Part shown: piece by piece, positions 43,732 through 56,756 of the stretch | Layout of the letters: each line of letters begins with the position of its first letter | Position numbering within the stretch: position 1 is the first letter of the stretch | DNA from: Dirofilaria immitis | Taxonomy: Eukaryota; Nematoda; Chromadorea; Rhabditida; Onchocercidae | Direction: 5' to 3' | NCBI GenBank assembly: GCA_024305405.1 | Contig: JAKNDB010000007.1 | Coordinates: 62,001-126,000, forward strand | Length of the DNA: 64,000 nt | The notes under the pieces: generated by a model | Told to the model about the DNA's origin: nothing | The model's database searches: none | The model's input: only the letters and a program-made list of their open reading frames with translations | Program-made: the position numbers and the translations under genes

Positions 43732-45228
43732 TAGTCCTATTGATCCTACCAAAGATCAATAAAATTTCGACTATAATAAAAACTAGAATGTAAAGATAAA
43801 CAAATATCAGCGATAATAACAAAACTTTTGTCATTAAAAAAAATATATATATATATGAAATAAAAATAAAAAAATTTTCACCTTTTCTTGCAATCTATTA
43901 TAATAATAAATGTGAAAAAATATTTATTTAATTATCAGCAACTTTATGGTATAAATTGGAATATTCAAATTAGAAATTTTATTAAAATTATCAATAAACT
44001 TTTTTTTACCAAATATGATATAATTGATTAGGATGTGATGATTAAATGTAATTTAATTAAATTGCTTGAATCATTTTGTTGGTAGTATATATATACTAAT
44101 TCAAAAATATGTTAAATTTAAATTAAATTAATTCTCGTCATTCCTTCTAGTTTTTATTCCTATAGGTAAATGATGTAAAAAAATAAATTATGAAATGCTA
44201 ATTAATCTAAAATAATCGACAAGCTTATCAGTGAATTAATCAATTTACTAATTAAGCTTGAATCATATTGTCTGTGTTGATTATTTCGTGAAATTTAATT
44301 CAAGTGCCAATATTTAAATAAGATGTCAAGACTTAAATACGATGAAATCGATTTGAAAATATCAACAATCATTGAAAGTATTACTTATCATTTATCATTC
44401 ATACTTTTATAATATCATTTTGTTCGGATTGGAAATCCTTCATAATTTCCAATTTTTATTTATTTATAAAAATCAAATACGATCAATTAATCTATAACAA
44501 TTATTTAAAATCTTCATATTATAATAAATTTATTAAAATGCGATTAAATTTTACTTATTCCTATTATCATTAATTAATTCTCATCTCTTATCAATTAATG
44601 AGATCAGATTTCAAGTTCATCTCATTAATTAACAAAGTGAAATTAAATTTCATTTGAAAAAAAAATAACCAAATCAATTATTCTAGATTATACTACATCA
44701 TTCAATTAATAGAATTAATTTTTTTTCCTCCAAAATTTTCCATTTAATCAATATGATTAGTTTAATTTTATCTATTACTAATATTACTGATTTGATAATA
44801 TTAATCATTTGATAAAAGTTAAAATTATTCGTTGTATGCAAATAAATTCATAAGTGTTTAAATAAAACAGAAAAAAAAAGTTAATGGAATTATGATTTAA
44901 AAAAAAAAATAATAAGAATTTATTATCTCTTTATTATGAAATTATTTGATATAATTATTCTAATATATTTCTTCGATTAGAATATTTTAGCCTGAATTTT
45001 TTTTGAAATAATTTAGTCATCAATTTTTTTTTAAATTTTAAAACGATTAATTAAATTTGATATATCAGCGATGACAATATCAATAGTTTATTTACTCTTC
45101 TGCTTTTTCTTTATTGTTTAACAGAAAAAAAAAGAAAGGAAAATCATCATTTTCAATTCAGTAATAAAAGCATAAAACCGGTTTCGATATTAATAGGTCA
45201 GTTAATAATATTAAATAATGTTATTGTT

Positions 45229-45278
45229 GATGATGATAATGACGATGATGATGATAATGATGATGATGATGATGATGA
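45229..45278. repeat. (GAT)n microsatellite
   Basis: An imperfect GAT array with AAT and GAC interruptions lies directly next to the 47-51-bp tandem repeat. Confidence 0.9.
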
Positions 45279-45281
45279 CAG

Positions 45282-45431
45282 GTAGATAGATAGATAATAG
45301 CTGTCAGGTAATATAACAGAATTTTAGGTTAAATAGATAGATAATAGCTGTCAGGTAATATAACAGAATGTTAGGTTAAATAGATAGATAGATAATAGCT
45401 GTCAGGTAATATAACAGAATGTTAGGTTAAA
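45282..45431. repeat. 47-51-bp tandem repeat, three copies
   Basis: Three near-identical copies contain GATAATAGCTGTCAGGTAAT followed by ATAACAGAATNTTAGGTTAA. The period is 47 then 51 bases, because one copy has an extra GATA inside its own internal (GATA)n. Confidence 0.9.
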
Positions 45432-46492
45432 TATTTATACGTAGCATAATGGAAGTATGAATAAGTTTTGAGTGAAATTTTAATAATAGTAATCGATTTT
45501 AATTTAATAATAGCAATCGATTTTAAAATGATCTGAAGTTTATCGTCTATGCTTTTAGCAACTTTATCCATTTCAAATATAATTTCATCTCAATTTTCAT
45601 ATTTCTTTCTTGTTTTCTACTTATTAAAAATCTATTGATATCATTGATATGAAAATGTTTATGGATAAGTAATGATTTTTATTTGTTATCACACAGATAT
45701 TGGTGTAATGAGTATCCTCAAAATAATAATGATCATATAGCAGATTTGACGGAAAGTTTCTATCCAATACTTATTATAACAGTGATCTATTTGTTTTATC
45801 ACTTAATCATCAGCTTAGACTGTCTAATCATAGTAAGCCAGTTAATTTATAGAAGTATTTTTTTAGCTTTCTGAAAACATAACTTTGTCGAAGGTTTCCT
45901 TTTTTGCTCAAATTCAGCAGAATAATCTTCAATATATTTTATAATTTATCGATTTATAATGATTACGCTTGATAAAATTTAATTTGAAATGTCTCTAAAA
46001 AGAATTTCAAAATTTTCAAATGAACCATCGTATAATAAATATTTCTGACTAATTAATTTCTTTTTTTTTTCTAAATTTATTAACTATCACATGTGAAATA
46101 TAAGATCAAGTTGAATGCAATCGAGAAATCATTAATTTGGAATTTTAATTTTATTCAATTATTTAAGCAATCAATTAATTGCTATAATTTTAGAAAATTT
46201 TACTTTTTCTTTTGATGTAAGCTTAGCGAATAAAATTCAAATATATCACATATCTCCGCAACTTAATAATTTAAAATAATTGAATAAAATTAAATTTCCA
46301 ATCTTTTTTTTTTTTGGAAAAAATGCTTGCTTTTTTATAAGCTAATTTTCGTTTTTTTTTTTTTTTTTTTAAATATTATTCAAAAAATAAAAGAAAATTT
46401 TGATTCTATTTAATCTGAGAAGTTATAAAAATTAAAATTAAAATATTAAACGTACATTTTTATTATAGGCTATTATTACTAAATATTAATAT

Positions 46493-49400
46493 ATGGCAAG
46501 GAATGTACGTATCATGAATGATGATAATGATAATAATAATAATGATGATGATGATAATGTATTATTGCGAAAATTAAGTAAACAACTAAATTCATCTGGC
46601 AATAACAAATGGATTCTATTTGCTCTAATACTATTATTTATTATTATTGCAAGTATTATTGCACCAGTTATTTTAACAATTTTTCAATCTTATCATCGCA
46701 ATTATTCAAAACAAGCTATATCATCGTCGGGTTTGAAAAAATTTTTCAATTTTTTTTTTTAAATTCATATTTGAAATCGATTAATAATTTTAAATTCCAT
46801 AATTTATAATATTTGAATTGATTAATCAAAAATTTTTTTATTGATAATAATAATACAAAAATTGTTCTTTTCTTTTTTTTTTTTTTTTGATACAAATGTT
46901 TTTGTTATAGCAATATGAGGTCTTATCGTTTTTTCTTTTGGTTATTTTTTTGGCATTTTTATTTATTTATTTATTGCTTGTTGGATGAAAGGAAATTTTG
47001 ATAAATAATATTTTGTTTTAGATTTTAATTAAATAATACACGAAAAAGTAAAAAAAAAACAAAAACAAAAAAATTAGCAAAGAAAAAATAATGTTGTTGT
47101 TGTTGTTATTATTAATTGTTAAAAATTTAAAACAAAACAAAACGATTTGATTTGTTTATAAATTTTTAATTTTAGTAATGACAACAATAACAACAAAAAG
47201 TGTAATAGAAATTGCAGAAAAAAAGATACCAACTGGAGCTATCATTTTAACAATAAGTACAGCTAGTGATAAAAATCAAATGATAAAAATACAACACATC
47301 AAATGTCATATATGGTAAGTAAATTTATTCATTGATAAATCAATTTTTTTTTTTTTGTTTAAATAATTTGATATTTGAATTAGAATTTTTTTTCAGGATT
47401 ATGTATTAAATATTGTTGAAAAATTAATAGAACGTCATGATGATTCTCATGCAACATATGTTATCGAAGAATTCAATGATAACGTAACTTTTAGTAAGCT
47501 ACTCTCGAAAACAGAAGTTATTGGCGAATTAGAGAGAATTTTTAATGGTACGAAATCTGCTAACGATATTAATATGACAAAGTAATCATAATCATATTGT
47601 TATATTTGTGTTTATTTTATCTTAACAATAAAATTAGCGAAATTGAAAAAAATTTTTTTTTACAATTCCAACAATTTCAATCTTTGATTAAAATTTTTGT
47701 ATTTTTAGTGCAATTGAATCGTTTCGTAAAATTCCATGCTCATCGCAAATTACAAATATATTGTTTGTTCCGAATGAAGCTATGTATAGGTACGAATTAT
47801 TATTTATTTGTTGTAGAAAAAAAAATTGAAATCATTTCTTCTTAATGATTTTGATTACTTCTTATTTCTTATCATTGTTATCATCCATATAACATTCATA
47901 ATCTGTACGATAGATTGATTTCAGATAATGTTCAGTAATTTTTGCAATTCACATTCATAAATTCATGAGCAATTTTTAAAATTTTTATCGGCCCTTCAAC
48001 AATCCTAAATCAAATGAAATCTCAAGCTTGATGCACTAGTTTTTCAGAAATCAAGAAATATACGAGAATGATATGAAATCAGCAAGCGATTTATTGAGAC
48101 AAATAGCATTCGAGAATATAATCAGTGCAGCACCTCGTATTATTATTGGTAATCCTGAATATTTCGAGAATATTGACAATGTCGTGGATGCATATTCCTC
48201 AGATATGAATATTGATGAATTAGTAGAAACTATTTTACCTGGTTAGTTAATTATGGGACATTTTATATAGTGAATATTTATTAGGATTTTTAATGGCATA
48301 GTTAAAATTGAATAGTTTCATAAAATCTATAAATTTTACACTTATAAGATTATTCTGTTACATTATTGATGCGTGCAAAATTTTTGCAAAAAAACTTCTA
48401 ATTCACTTTTTCTAAAATTATTTCTGTTAATTCAATATATATCGATAATTGATTACAAATGTTTACATTTATGAGATCTGAAATGCTGAATGTTTCATAA
48501 ACTTCGAGAATTCTAAAAATTTTCGCATCTAAAGTATAATTTTAACAATGACAAGAATTTGCACGATTTTATCTGCCATTATTATTTTTTAGCATTAAAG
48601 GTTGAAGAATTCATGGTGCTAGAAAATTTATTGACTAAAACAGTTTTAACAAAGGATAATGCGACGGTACGTTCCGATATAGTAGAAATTCTGTCTACAG
48701 ATTCTTCAATTAGTAGTATTACTCATGAAGAGCAAGTATCATCAGAAGATTTATCCAATACAACAATTTCAATCGAGGAAAATATAACACCACCTTGCAA
48801 TATATCAGAAACCCTCCCTACAGATTCTTCGATTACTAGTATTACTCATGACGAAAATACAACAGTATCTTCCGATATAGCGGAAATTCTCTCTACAGAT
48901 TCTTCGATTAGTAGTATTACTCATGAAGAGCAAATATCATCAGAAGATTTATCCAGTACAACAATTTCAATCGAGGAAAATATAACAGTACCTTGCAATA
49001 TATCACAAACTTTCTCTGCAGATTCTTCGATCATTAGTATTACTCATGAAGAGCAAATATCATCAGAAAATTTATCCAATACAACAATTTCAACCAACGA
49101 AAATACAACAGTATCTTCCGATATAGTGGAAATTCTCTCTACAGATTCTTCGATTAGTAGTATTACTCATGAAGAACAAATATCATCAGAAGATTTATCC
49201 AATGCAACAATTTCAATCGAGGAAAATATAACACCACCTTGCAATATATCAGAAACCCTCCCTACAGATTCTTCGATTACTAGTATTACTCATGACGAAA
49301 ATACAATAGTATCTTCCGATATAGCGGAAACTCTCTTTACAGATTCTTCGATTAGTAGTATTACTCATGAAGAGCAAATATCATCAGAAAATTTATCCAA

Positions 49401-50294
49401 TACAACAATTTCAACCAACGAAAATACAACAGTATCTTCCGATATAGCGGAAACTCTCTTTACAGATTCTTCGATTAGTAGTATTACTCATGAAGAGCAA
49501 ATATCATCAGAAAATTTATCCAATACAACAATTTCAACCAACGAAAATACAACAGTATCTTCCGATATAGCGGAAACTCTCTCTACAGATTCTTCGATTA
49601 GTAGTATTATTCATGAAGAGCAAATATCATCAGAAGATTTATCCAATACAACAATTTCAATCGAGGAAAATATAACACCACCTTGCAATATATCAGAAAC
49701 CCTCCTACAGATTCTTCGATTACTAGTATTACTCATGACGAAAATACAACAGTATCTTCCGATATAACGGAAACTCTCTCTACAGATTCTTCGATCATTA
49801 GTATTACTCATGAAGAGCAAATATCATCAGAAAATTTATCCAATACAACAATTTCAACCAACGAAAATACAACAGTATCTTGCAATATATCACAAACTTT
49901 CTCTACAGATTCTTCGATTAGTAGTATTACTCATGAAGAGCAAATATCATCAGAAGATTTATCCAATACAACAATTTCAATCAAGGAAAATACAACAGTA
50001 CCTTCCGATATAGCGGAAACTCTGCTTATAAATTCTTGGAGCTGGAATACTACTGATGAAAAACAAATATTACCAGAAGATTTATTAACTACAACAATTT
50101 CAACCGACGAAGATATAACGGCAGAAATTCTCTCGATAAATTCGTGGACTTGGAATACTACTCATGAAGAAAAATTACTATCATCAATCGATGAAAATAT
50201 TGATTTAACTACAACTTCCTCCGATCCATCCGAATCCACAGATTGTACATCAGTCAAAACATTTGTAAGTTATTCAAGAGCAAATTTGAAGTAA
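46493..50294 (+). CDS. Membrane-anchored protein with VWA-like region and sequon-rich repeats, unknown
   Basis: Not a family I recognise. Six exons: 46493-46730, 47176-47314, 47397-47581, 47709-47789, 48048-48241, 48593-50294. With one base added at two sites (A run at 47278-47280; CC at 49704-49705, where other copies have CCC) the model is exactly 847 codons. Residues 1-37 are Asp/Asn-rich and would be cytosolic. Residues about 41-64 are one hydrophobic segment (KWILFALILLFIIIAS) and fit a type II signal anchor. Residues about 90-280 resemble a divergent von Willebrand A fold: alternating helices and strands such as ITNILFVPNEA, SASDLLRQIAFENI, PRIIIGNPEYFENI and DMNIDELVETILP. I see no clear metal-binding DxSxS. 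Residues about 315-756 are repeats rich in Ser, Thr and N-glycosylation sequons. A possible GTAAGT donor at 50264 could add a different C-terminus. An extracellular adhesive or coat role is inferred. Confidence 0.65.
48697..50030 (+). repeat. Coding tandem array: 123-bp and 75-bp units, 12 copies
   Basis: The long unit encodes 41 residues of the type STDSSISSITHEEQISSEDL plus NTTISIEENIT and PCNISETL. The short unit (25 residues, TDSSITSITHDENTTVSSDI...) is the long unit with the central HEEQISSEDLSNTTIS part lost. Twelve T-H-[ED]-E start points can be counted, with short units at positions 2, 6 and 10, so a higher-order period of four is visible. Each unit carries one to four N-x-S/T sequons. 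One copy has CC instead of CCC at 49704-49705, which breaks the frame. Confidence 0.9.
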
Positions 50295-52670
50295 CTAGTT
50301 TACAGTAATGATAATTTAAATGAATGGTCAATCTCCTCATATAACTTTAGAATTAGAAAGTGTAAATAAGTTTGCATTATATCGAAGTATTAAAAAATGC
50401 ATTGAAAATATTAGTGATACAGTAATTTTATCAGCTTTATGTTATCATAACCCTTTATCAACAAAGATTGATGAATCTATAATCAATCAAGAAATTGTCG
50501 TACGTTTACAACAATTTTATTAGTATATTCAAAAGTTGTAAACGAAATTACAATATTGTCAGTGATTTGATACTAATTATTTCTGCATCAATTATCAGCC
50601 TTAGTTTTAGCACCATTGAATATCATCTGATAGATAGCGGGCAGTGAGATATGACGGAATTGAATATAAAATTGAGCGATCAGGAGAAATGCCAACTGAA
50701 TCTGCGATCATTGCTATAAATCTCAAAACAAAGAACTTCCTGTTATTATCACTAATAGACATACTTTCAATTTACTGTATCAATCATAAAATCCATTATC
50801 AATAAGATTTCATCACTGATGAAGTAAACATATTTCATCATCAGTGTCAATATCATATTGCAGTTACTCTCGTAGAAAAAAGCATCAACAATGAATGTAG
50901 AAGTTAAATCAATGTTGATGTCAACAAATACAACAAACAAATTTCAATGATCTTTCATTTAAATACAACAAATAATGAAATATTATCAGAATTGCTCTTT
51001 TTTGCGAACTGAAAAACGAATTATAATATAAGAAATCAGTGATGAAATTAACAATCCAATTTATCAGTCAATAGTATAAATATATGTTCAGAAGTTGTTG
51101 TATCATGATGAATTGCAATTAACTTCAGCAGATATACGCAATATAGTATTATCATTTATAGCATTGAAAAAAATTGATATTGATGCTTCTCAATTCACAT
51201 ATTTCGATTCTACTACTATTTAATGCAACATATTGAAAAGATTCTGCAAAATCTTTTATTTTTCAGCAATCATTTTCAATTGTTAAAATTTCACAGGAAT
51301 CATATCAAATACAATTTGGTAATAGTTTTGGTGACTGACAATAGACGAAAAATATTCTTAATGATGTTGAGAGAAATAAAGAATATGGAAAAAATTGAAG
51401 ATATCAAATAGAGATAAGAAATAAATCTTCTATCTGTCTTGCATAATAATATCAGTCATGATATTGATAAAATTGTACTAATAAATTAATGAATTAATGA
51501 TACAAAATGCTACTACGTAAAATATTCGAAAAACCAAATTGTAAAAATCTATTCTTTGCTACTGTAATTAGAATTTCATTACTCTATTTATTATTTTATA
51601 AAACTTTATGTGGCAATAGATTTATCCTAAATTGAAAATTAAACTATAATCGAGAATTGCTAGTTGATCAATACTTAACGAAATATTACTTCGTTACATC
51701 AATTTTACCTAAAATTAACTTATTTGTTTCATTTAGATTACCTATTTTATTAAAACAAAAACAAAAAAAATCGATGTATTACAATTTCAACAAAAATATT
51801 TAAAACATTTCAGTTGTACTTTAATATTGATTACATTAGGAAAATTAAATGAATCAACAAAATAGGTAATACCTATAGGAAACGATAAATTATTCATTTT
51901 TTTTCACCTGTCAAATTCCAATTGAAATTCACATTTGACTATTAAATTCATTTTTGATAGAATTGAAAATGATAAATCAAAAAAACTTTTCAGGATAACA
52001 AAGAGTAGAAAAATTGTTGGATTTCAAATTGCATCTTTCCTAGAAAATAGTTCATTTTCATTTTTGATTTGATTAAATTCATAAATGCATAAAAACTTTT
52101 AGAAAAACAAAATTTAAAAATCTTTTTTAGATTTCACGAAAATATCTTCCGTAGAGAATAATTCATTTCCAAAAAAAAAAAAAAAAGAAAAAAGTAATTA
52201 GGATGACCTATTTGATAAACACTTCGTTGTAAAAAAATATAGAATTTATCATAAAATATACCAAAAAAAAAGTTTTAACTTAATTCTTATCACAAGAATT
52301 TCTAATATGTTATTTAGAAAAACTAAATAAGTAAATGATATAGGTTTGATAAGATTTATCATCGTTTAATGATAATATCAAAAAAAAATCGATTTTTCAG
52401 ATATGATTACGAAAGAAAGCAGCTATTATATTTGTTCAATCAAAACAATGCCAAAACATGTATATATATATATATTGTACTTCGAAAAAAAAGGAAAGAA
52501 AGGAAATTCAAATTCGATCGATTATAAATTATTGATTTTTTATTTCGATTTTTTTCTCCATTGAAATATTTGAAAAAGTCTCTCTAGAATCAATGTAATA
52601 AATACTGATAAATTATGCATAGATACATTTTATAACTTAGTTAATTGATATATTATATTAAATTAGTATC

Positions 52671-52762
52671 ACTACGTGAGTACTATATTATCCATTCAAA
52701 AGTTTTTCATCCTATTATTACGTGAGTACTATATTATCCATTCAAAAGTTTTTTTATCCTAT
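52671..52762. repeat. 46-bp tandem duplication
   Basis: ACGTGAGTACTATATTATCC and the next 26 bases occur twice in succession. The only clear difference is the length of a T run. Confidence 0.85.
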
Positions 52763-52898
52763 TATTATTTTTATGATAGCAATAAACATTTGAATGGACA
52801 TATATGGCAACCTAATATAAGGGTTAGCAATTTATTATTCAACCTGAATAACTAATCACTTATTTTCTCACACAATCTTCTAGTCCATTTCAACAAAT

Positions 52899-52982
52899 TT
52901 ATTATCAATAATTTGATAGATGAATGATGAAATAATAATTTTATTGTCAATAATTTGATAGACGAATGATGAAATAATAATT
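52899..52982. repeat. 42-bp tandem duplication
   Basis: TCAATAATTTGATAGAYGAA followed by TGATGAAATAATAATT occurs twice with a period of 42 bases. Confidence 0.85.
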
Positions 52983-55353
52983 AAATGATAATCGGCGAAG
53001 AAATGAAATAATAGTATAAAATTCGTTTATGCATATTGCAAAGATAATAACAATAATTTTCGATATCATTAATGAATATAATTTTTGTTATATGATCATT
53101 GATAGTTAACATTTTAATTGATTATGTTAAATTTCAGCTATATATGATATCATATGTGATAATTGTAATAGTTAATCAATTAATACATCAAAATCACATG
53201 TATGTATTCTTAATAAATTATCTTTTTTTTCTTATCAATTTCATCTTTTTCAAACATTCACTCAAATATTCATTATATCAATAACAATTATTATTTTTAT
53301 ACTATTATCAAATAATTCTATTTCAAATAATTAATTAATCATAAGCATAAAAAAAAATGAAAGAATAAAGTTTCAAAATTTCTCGAATAAAATCATAAAA
53401 TACATTGCAAAAATATGTGACTTATAAAATGAGTATCAAAATCGATTTCAAATATTATAAATTATTTTCCTACAAGAAAACAATTAACAGCAATAACAAT
53501 AATAATAATCATAATCATAATCATAATCATAGTCATAATTAATGATTGATTGATTAATGTTTTAATAGGTATTTCGAAATTCTTTCCAAAGAAAAACACT
53601 GAGCAACAACAATAATGATGATAATAATAAACAATTAAATGATTAATAATGATATTAGTTATTTCGAAATAGTTCGAAAAAGAATAGAAAAAAATGGAAA
53701 AGAGAGAGAGAGAGAAAGAGAGGGAGAGAGAGGGAAATTAAGTATATGTACTTACTTCAAAATTTCGTACATTTTAAAAAAAATTTTAAGAAAATGATAA
53801 ATATCATTGAAAGTGTCCTTTTTTTATTTCCTCTTCTTTTCCTCCTACAAATTCATCGACAAAATCATTTCCTTTCTTATTATTTTTTAAAAGTAATAAT
53901 TTTTCAAAATATAAAAAAAAAGAAAATAAAAGAAAAATTCATCCTTCTTTTCATTTTGTTTATCGAAATAATAAAAATAAATTTAATATTTTAATATAAA
54001 AATTTCATTTTTTTCAAATTAATAAAATAATCTTTGTGGGAGGTAATAAATTTGTAGCCATTTCAAAATTATTGTTCAAATAATTTTGATTCTTTATTAC
54101 ATTTTCGTCTTTATTATATGAATAATTTTCATTGTTATTATTATCAATTAGCTTTAAAAGAAAAAAAAAACTGATAAATGATGGAAATGCTTAACGAGAA
54201 TTTAAAACCATCTCATGCATATATTATTTATTATCAATGTATTTTCTTTCGTTCTCATCATTTTCTCAATTACATTCTCTTCTCGAAGAATTAAAAAAGA
54301 AAAAAAAAAAAGGAAAATGAAAAGAAGACGTATTTAAATTTTCTTTTGTTTCTTTTTTTTTTTTAAGTAAAAGCATTAGGAGTGAATGTTTGATAAAATG
54401 AATTGCTAAAATTAATGGTGTTTTGAAAATTGTTATTTCGAGAATTTCAATAAACACTATTTGCTATCATTTCGAGAATTTCAATAACCATTAATTGTCG
54501 AATAGGTACGTTGACAAAATTTATCATTTAAATATTGTGCAAAATAGGCGAAAATATTTTCTTCACCTTTTGATAATATTTTGATCAGATAAATTTATTA
54601 CTTTTACATTTTTATCTTTTTTTTAATGATATGAATTGAAATTTTGTACCAATAATTAATAATTAGTCTGAATTAAATTATCGAAGCAATCAATTTTTGT
54701 ATCAAGAATTTTATTGCTTATATCAAAAATGAATTAATTATCAGTGATAATTAATTTTGTATCGAAAATTATATCAGTCTAAATTATCTTATTAAAGTAG
54801 TTAATTGAATTTTATTTAAATTCTCAAAATTGGCATATTATCAAATAAAATATATATATTTTTATTCTTCAATGATGGCGAAATTCTTGAAATTCCACAT
54901 ATAAATTTATTGAACTATACATATATTTATTCAATTTTTAATAAACAAAATTCATTCTCACTTCAGATATATTCTCATTAATATTTTAGGTTAGCATTTG
55001 TTTCAGTATTATTTAAGTTTATAGGTAAATAAACAAAAATGATTTTACTATTTTTTTTTTACCATTTAATGAGCTAAATAAACTTTCTTCTCTCATCGAG
55101 AAATATCGAGAATGTCAATTGATGTATCATCGATAAGTTTCATAGATTATATTATTTTGCTATCCGTTAAATGATTATATCCTAAATTGATTCCAAATTT
55201 AATCATGATGAGAATGAAAAATTGGATATGAAAAGAGATTGCCTATTCAAATTAAATCATTTTACCTCTATCATCGACCTTCCCTCCTTTCCTGTTGTAA
55301 ACAAACTTCTCCAACCCGATCGACTGAATGATAGGATAAGTCGTAATTGCATC

Positions 55354-55430
55354 AGGCATCAGCATCATCATCAACATCATCATCATCAACATCATTATCA
55401 TCGTTAGCATCATCAATGATCGCCATCATT
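55354..55430. repeat. (CAT)n-type imperfect microsatellite
   Basis: Interrupted CAT/CATCAA array. The His-rich 61-codon frame that runs through it from 55222 is a by-product of the repeat. Confidence 0.8.
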
Positions 55431-56460
55431 GTTCATCCGATCTATATCACTTCTAAATTGGTGAAATTTTTTTCATCATTCTAATATTTAATCATATTTT
55501 CACTCATTTTATTTATCGTTATCATTTATTTTTATCACTATTTTCTAACCTTTTGATATTATAGACTTTTTTTTCGCTGCGATTATTATCAGTGTTTTAT
55601 TTCCTCTATTATTTTTATAAATTTTATCATTGATATGTTTTAGCAAACATTTAGTAATGCTTCGAAAATTGACTGATTCACATTTATCAATATACTAAAT
55701 AACTGATAAGAATATTGAGAATTGATCAGAATTACTAAAATGAATGATTAAAAATACCAATTATAATTCTTCTATTAAATTTTGTTGGAATTATTTTAAA
55801 AGTTTGTAAAATTTTATCATTTAATTTATTCTTTTATTATCATGACATCAACTTTATGCTCGTATATGATATCTCGTTAGATATACAACTTTAATCTTAA
55901 CATTCTCGTATTTTGATATCATTTTCGTTATTTTATAATATAATGAAAAGAATCCATCTCTCTCTCTTTTTTTTCTTTTTATTTACTCTAAAAATAAAAA
56001 ATGAATGATGAAAATTTGCATTTTATATTATCTCATATAAATTTGATAAAAATTTTCATTTTATCAAAATTCATAATAAATTTTATAAATCGAAATTAAA
56101 TTATTCGTATTTAATTGATAACAAAATGTATAATGGAAAGAAAGTAATAATTAAATTAGAAATAATAAAATCTAAAACAAAATTCTAATTTACAAAAAAC
56201 TAAACCCAATTATTCATTGAAGCTCATTGCAGCGAACGTCAACATACTTCTTCATATCAATAGATTTAATTACGATCGAGAATAACTTTTCATTTTAACA
56301 AATAATAGCTTTGTATGTGTTATGCAAAAATTTTTAAACCAATAATAAATGGGAAATTTTTTTTTAAACTTGATGCAAACTTTATAACTTCATTTAAAAA
56401 AAAAAAAAAGCAAGAAAAAAGAATTGTCGAGAAAGGTAGAATGATTGAAAGATATTTCGA

Positions 56461-56597
56461 AGTAAAATAATACGAATTTTAAATAGAAATTTCAATATTT
56501 GATCTTTGATGCATAAATTTAACTCATTTTGGAGTAAAATAATTCGAATTTTAAATAAAAATTTCAATATTTGATCTTTGATGCATAAGTTTAACTA
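56461..56597. repeat. 72-bp tandem duplication
   Basis: AGTAAAATAATNCGAATTTT and the next 50 bases occur twice with a few substitutions. Confidence 0.85.
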
Positions 56598-56756
56598 CAT
56601 ATATTTATTTATATATATTATCGTAATTTGAATAAAAATATTTCATAAAATGTTTACTCTTTTTTTTTACGAATTCATTCAATTGTTCTATTTTTTAGTT
56701 GACATCGCAATTTTTTCCATTCCTTTCTATTTGCCTTTTCTTTTTTTATTTTTATG

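Larger units (their letters stand above)
41146..46492. other. Intergenic region with scattered hydrophobic open frames
   Basis: No coherent gene. Several open frames of 60-85 codons (for example 41513-41767, 42596-42799, 45683-45874) encode strings of hydrophobic residues, as expected from T-rich DNA, and do not join with matching phase. Microsatellites and the 47-51-bp tandem repeat at 45282-45431 are the only clear structure. Confidence 0.5.

Noticed and set aside
41190..45880. Hydrophobic open frames suggesting a multi-pass receptor
   Set aside because: T-rich DNA gives Phe/Ile/Leu strings in any frame, and no consistent exon phases or family motif were found.
47597..47845. 82-codon plus-strand frame inside the repeat-protein gene
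   Set aside because: It overlaps exon 4 (47709-47789) in another frame; exon 4 joins its neighbours in phase and the alternative does not.
55222..55407. His-rich 61-codon frame
   Set aside because: Its His run is the CAT microsatellite, and there is no leader, splice partner or known motif.
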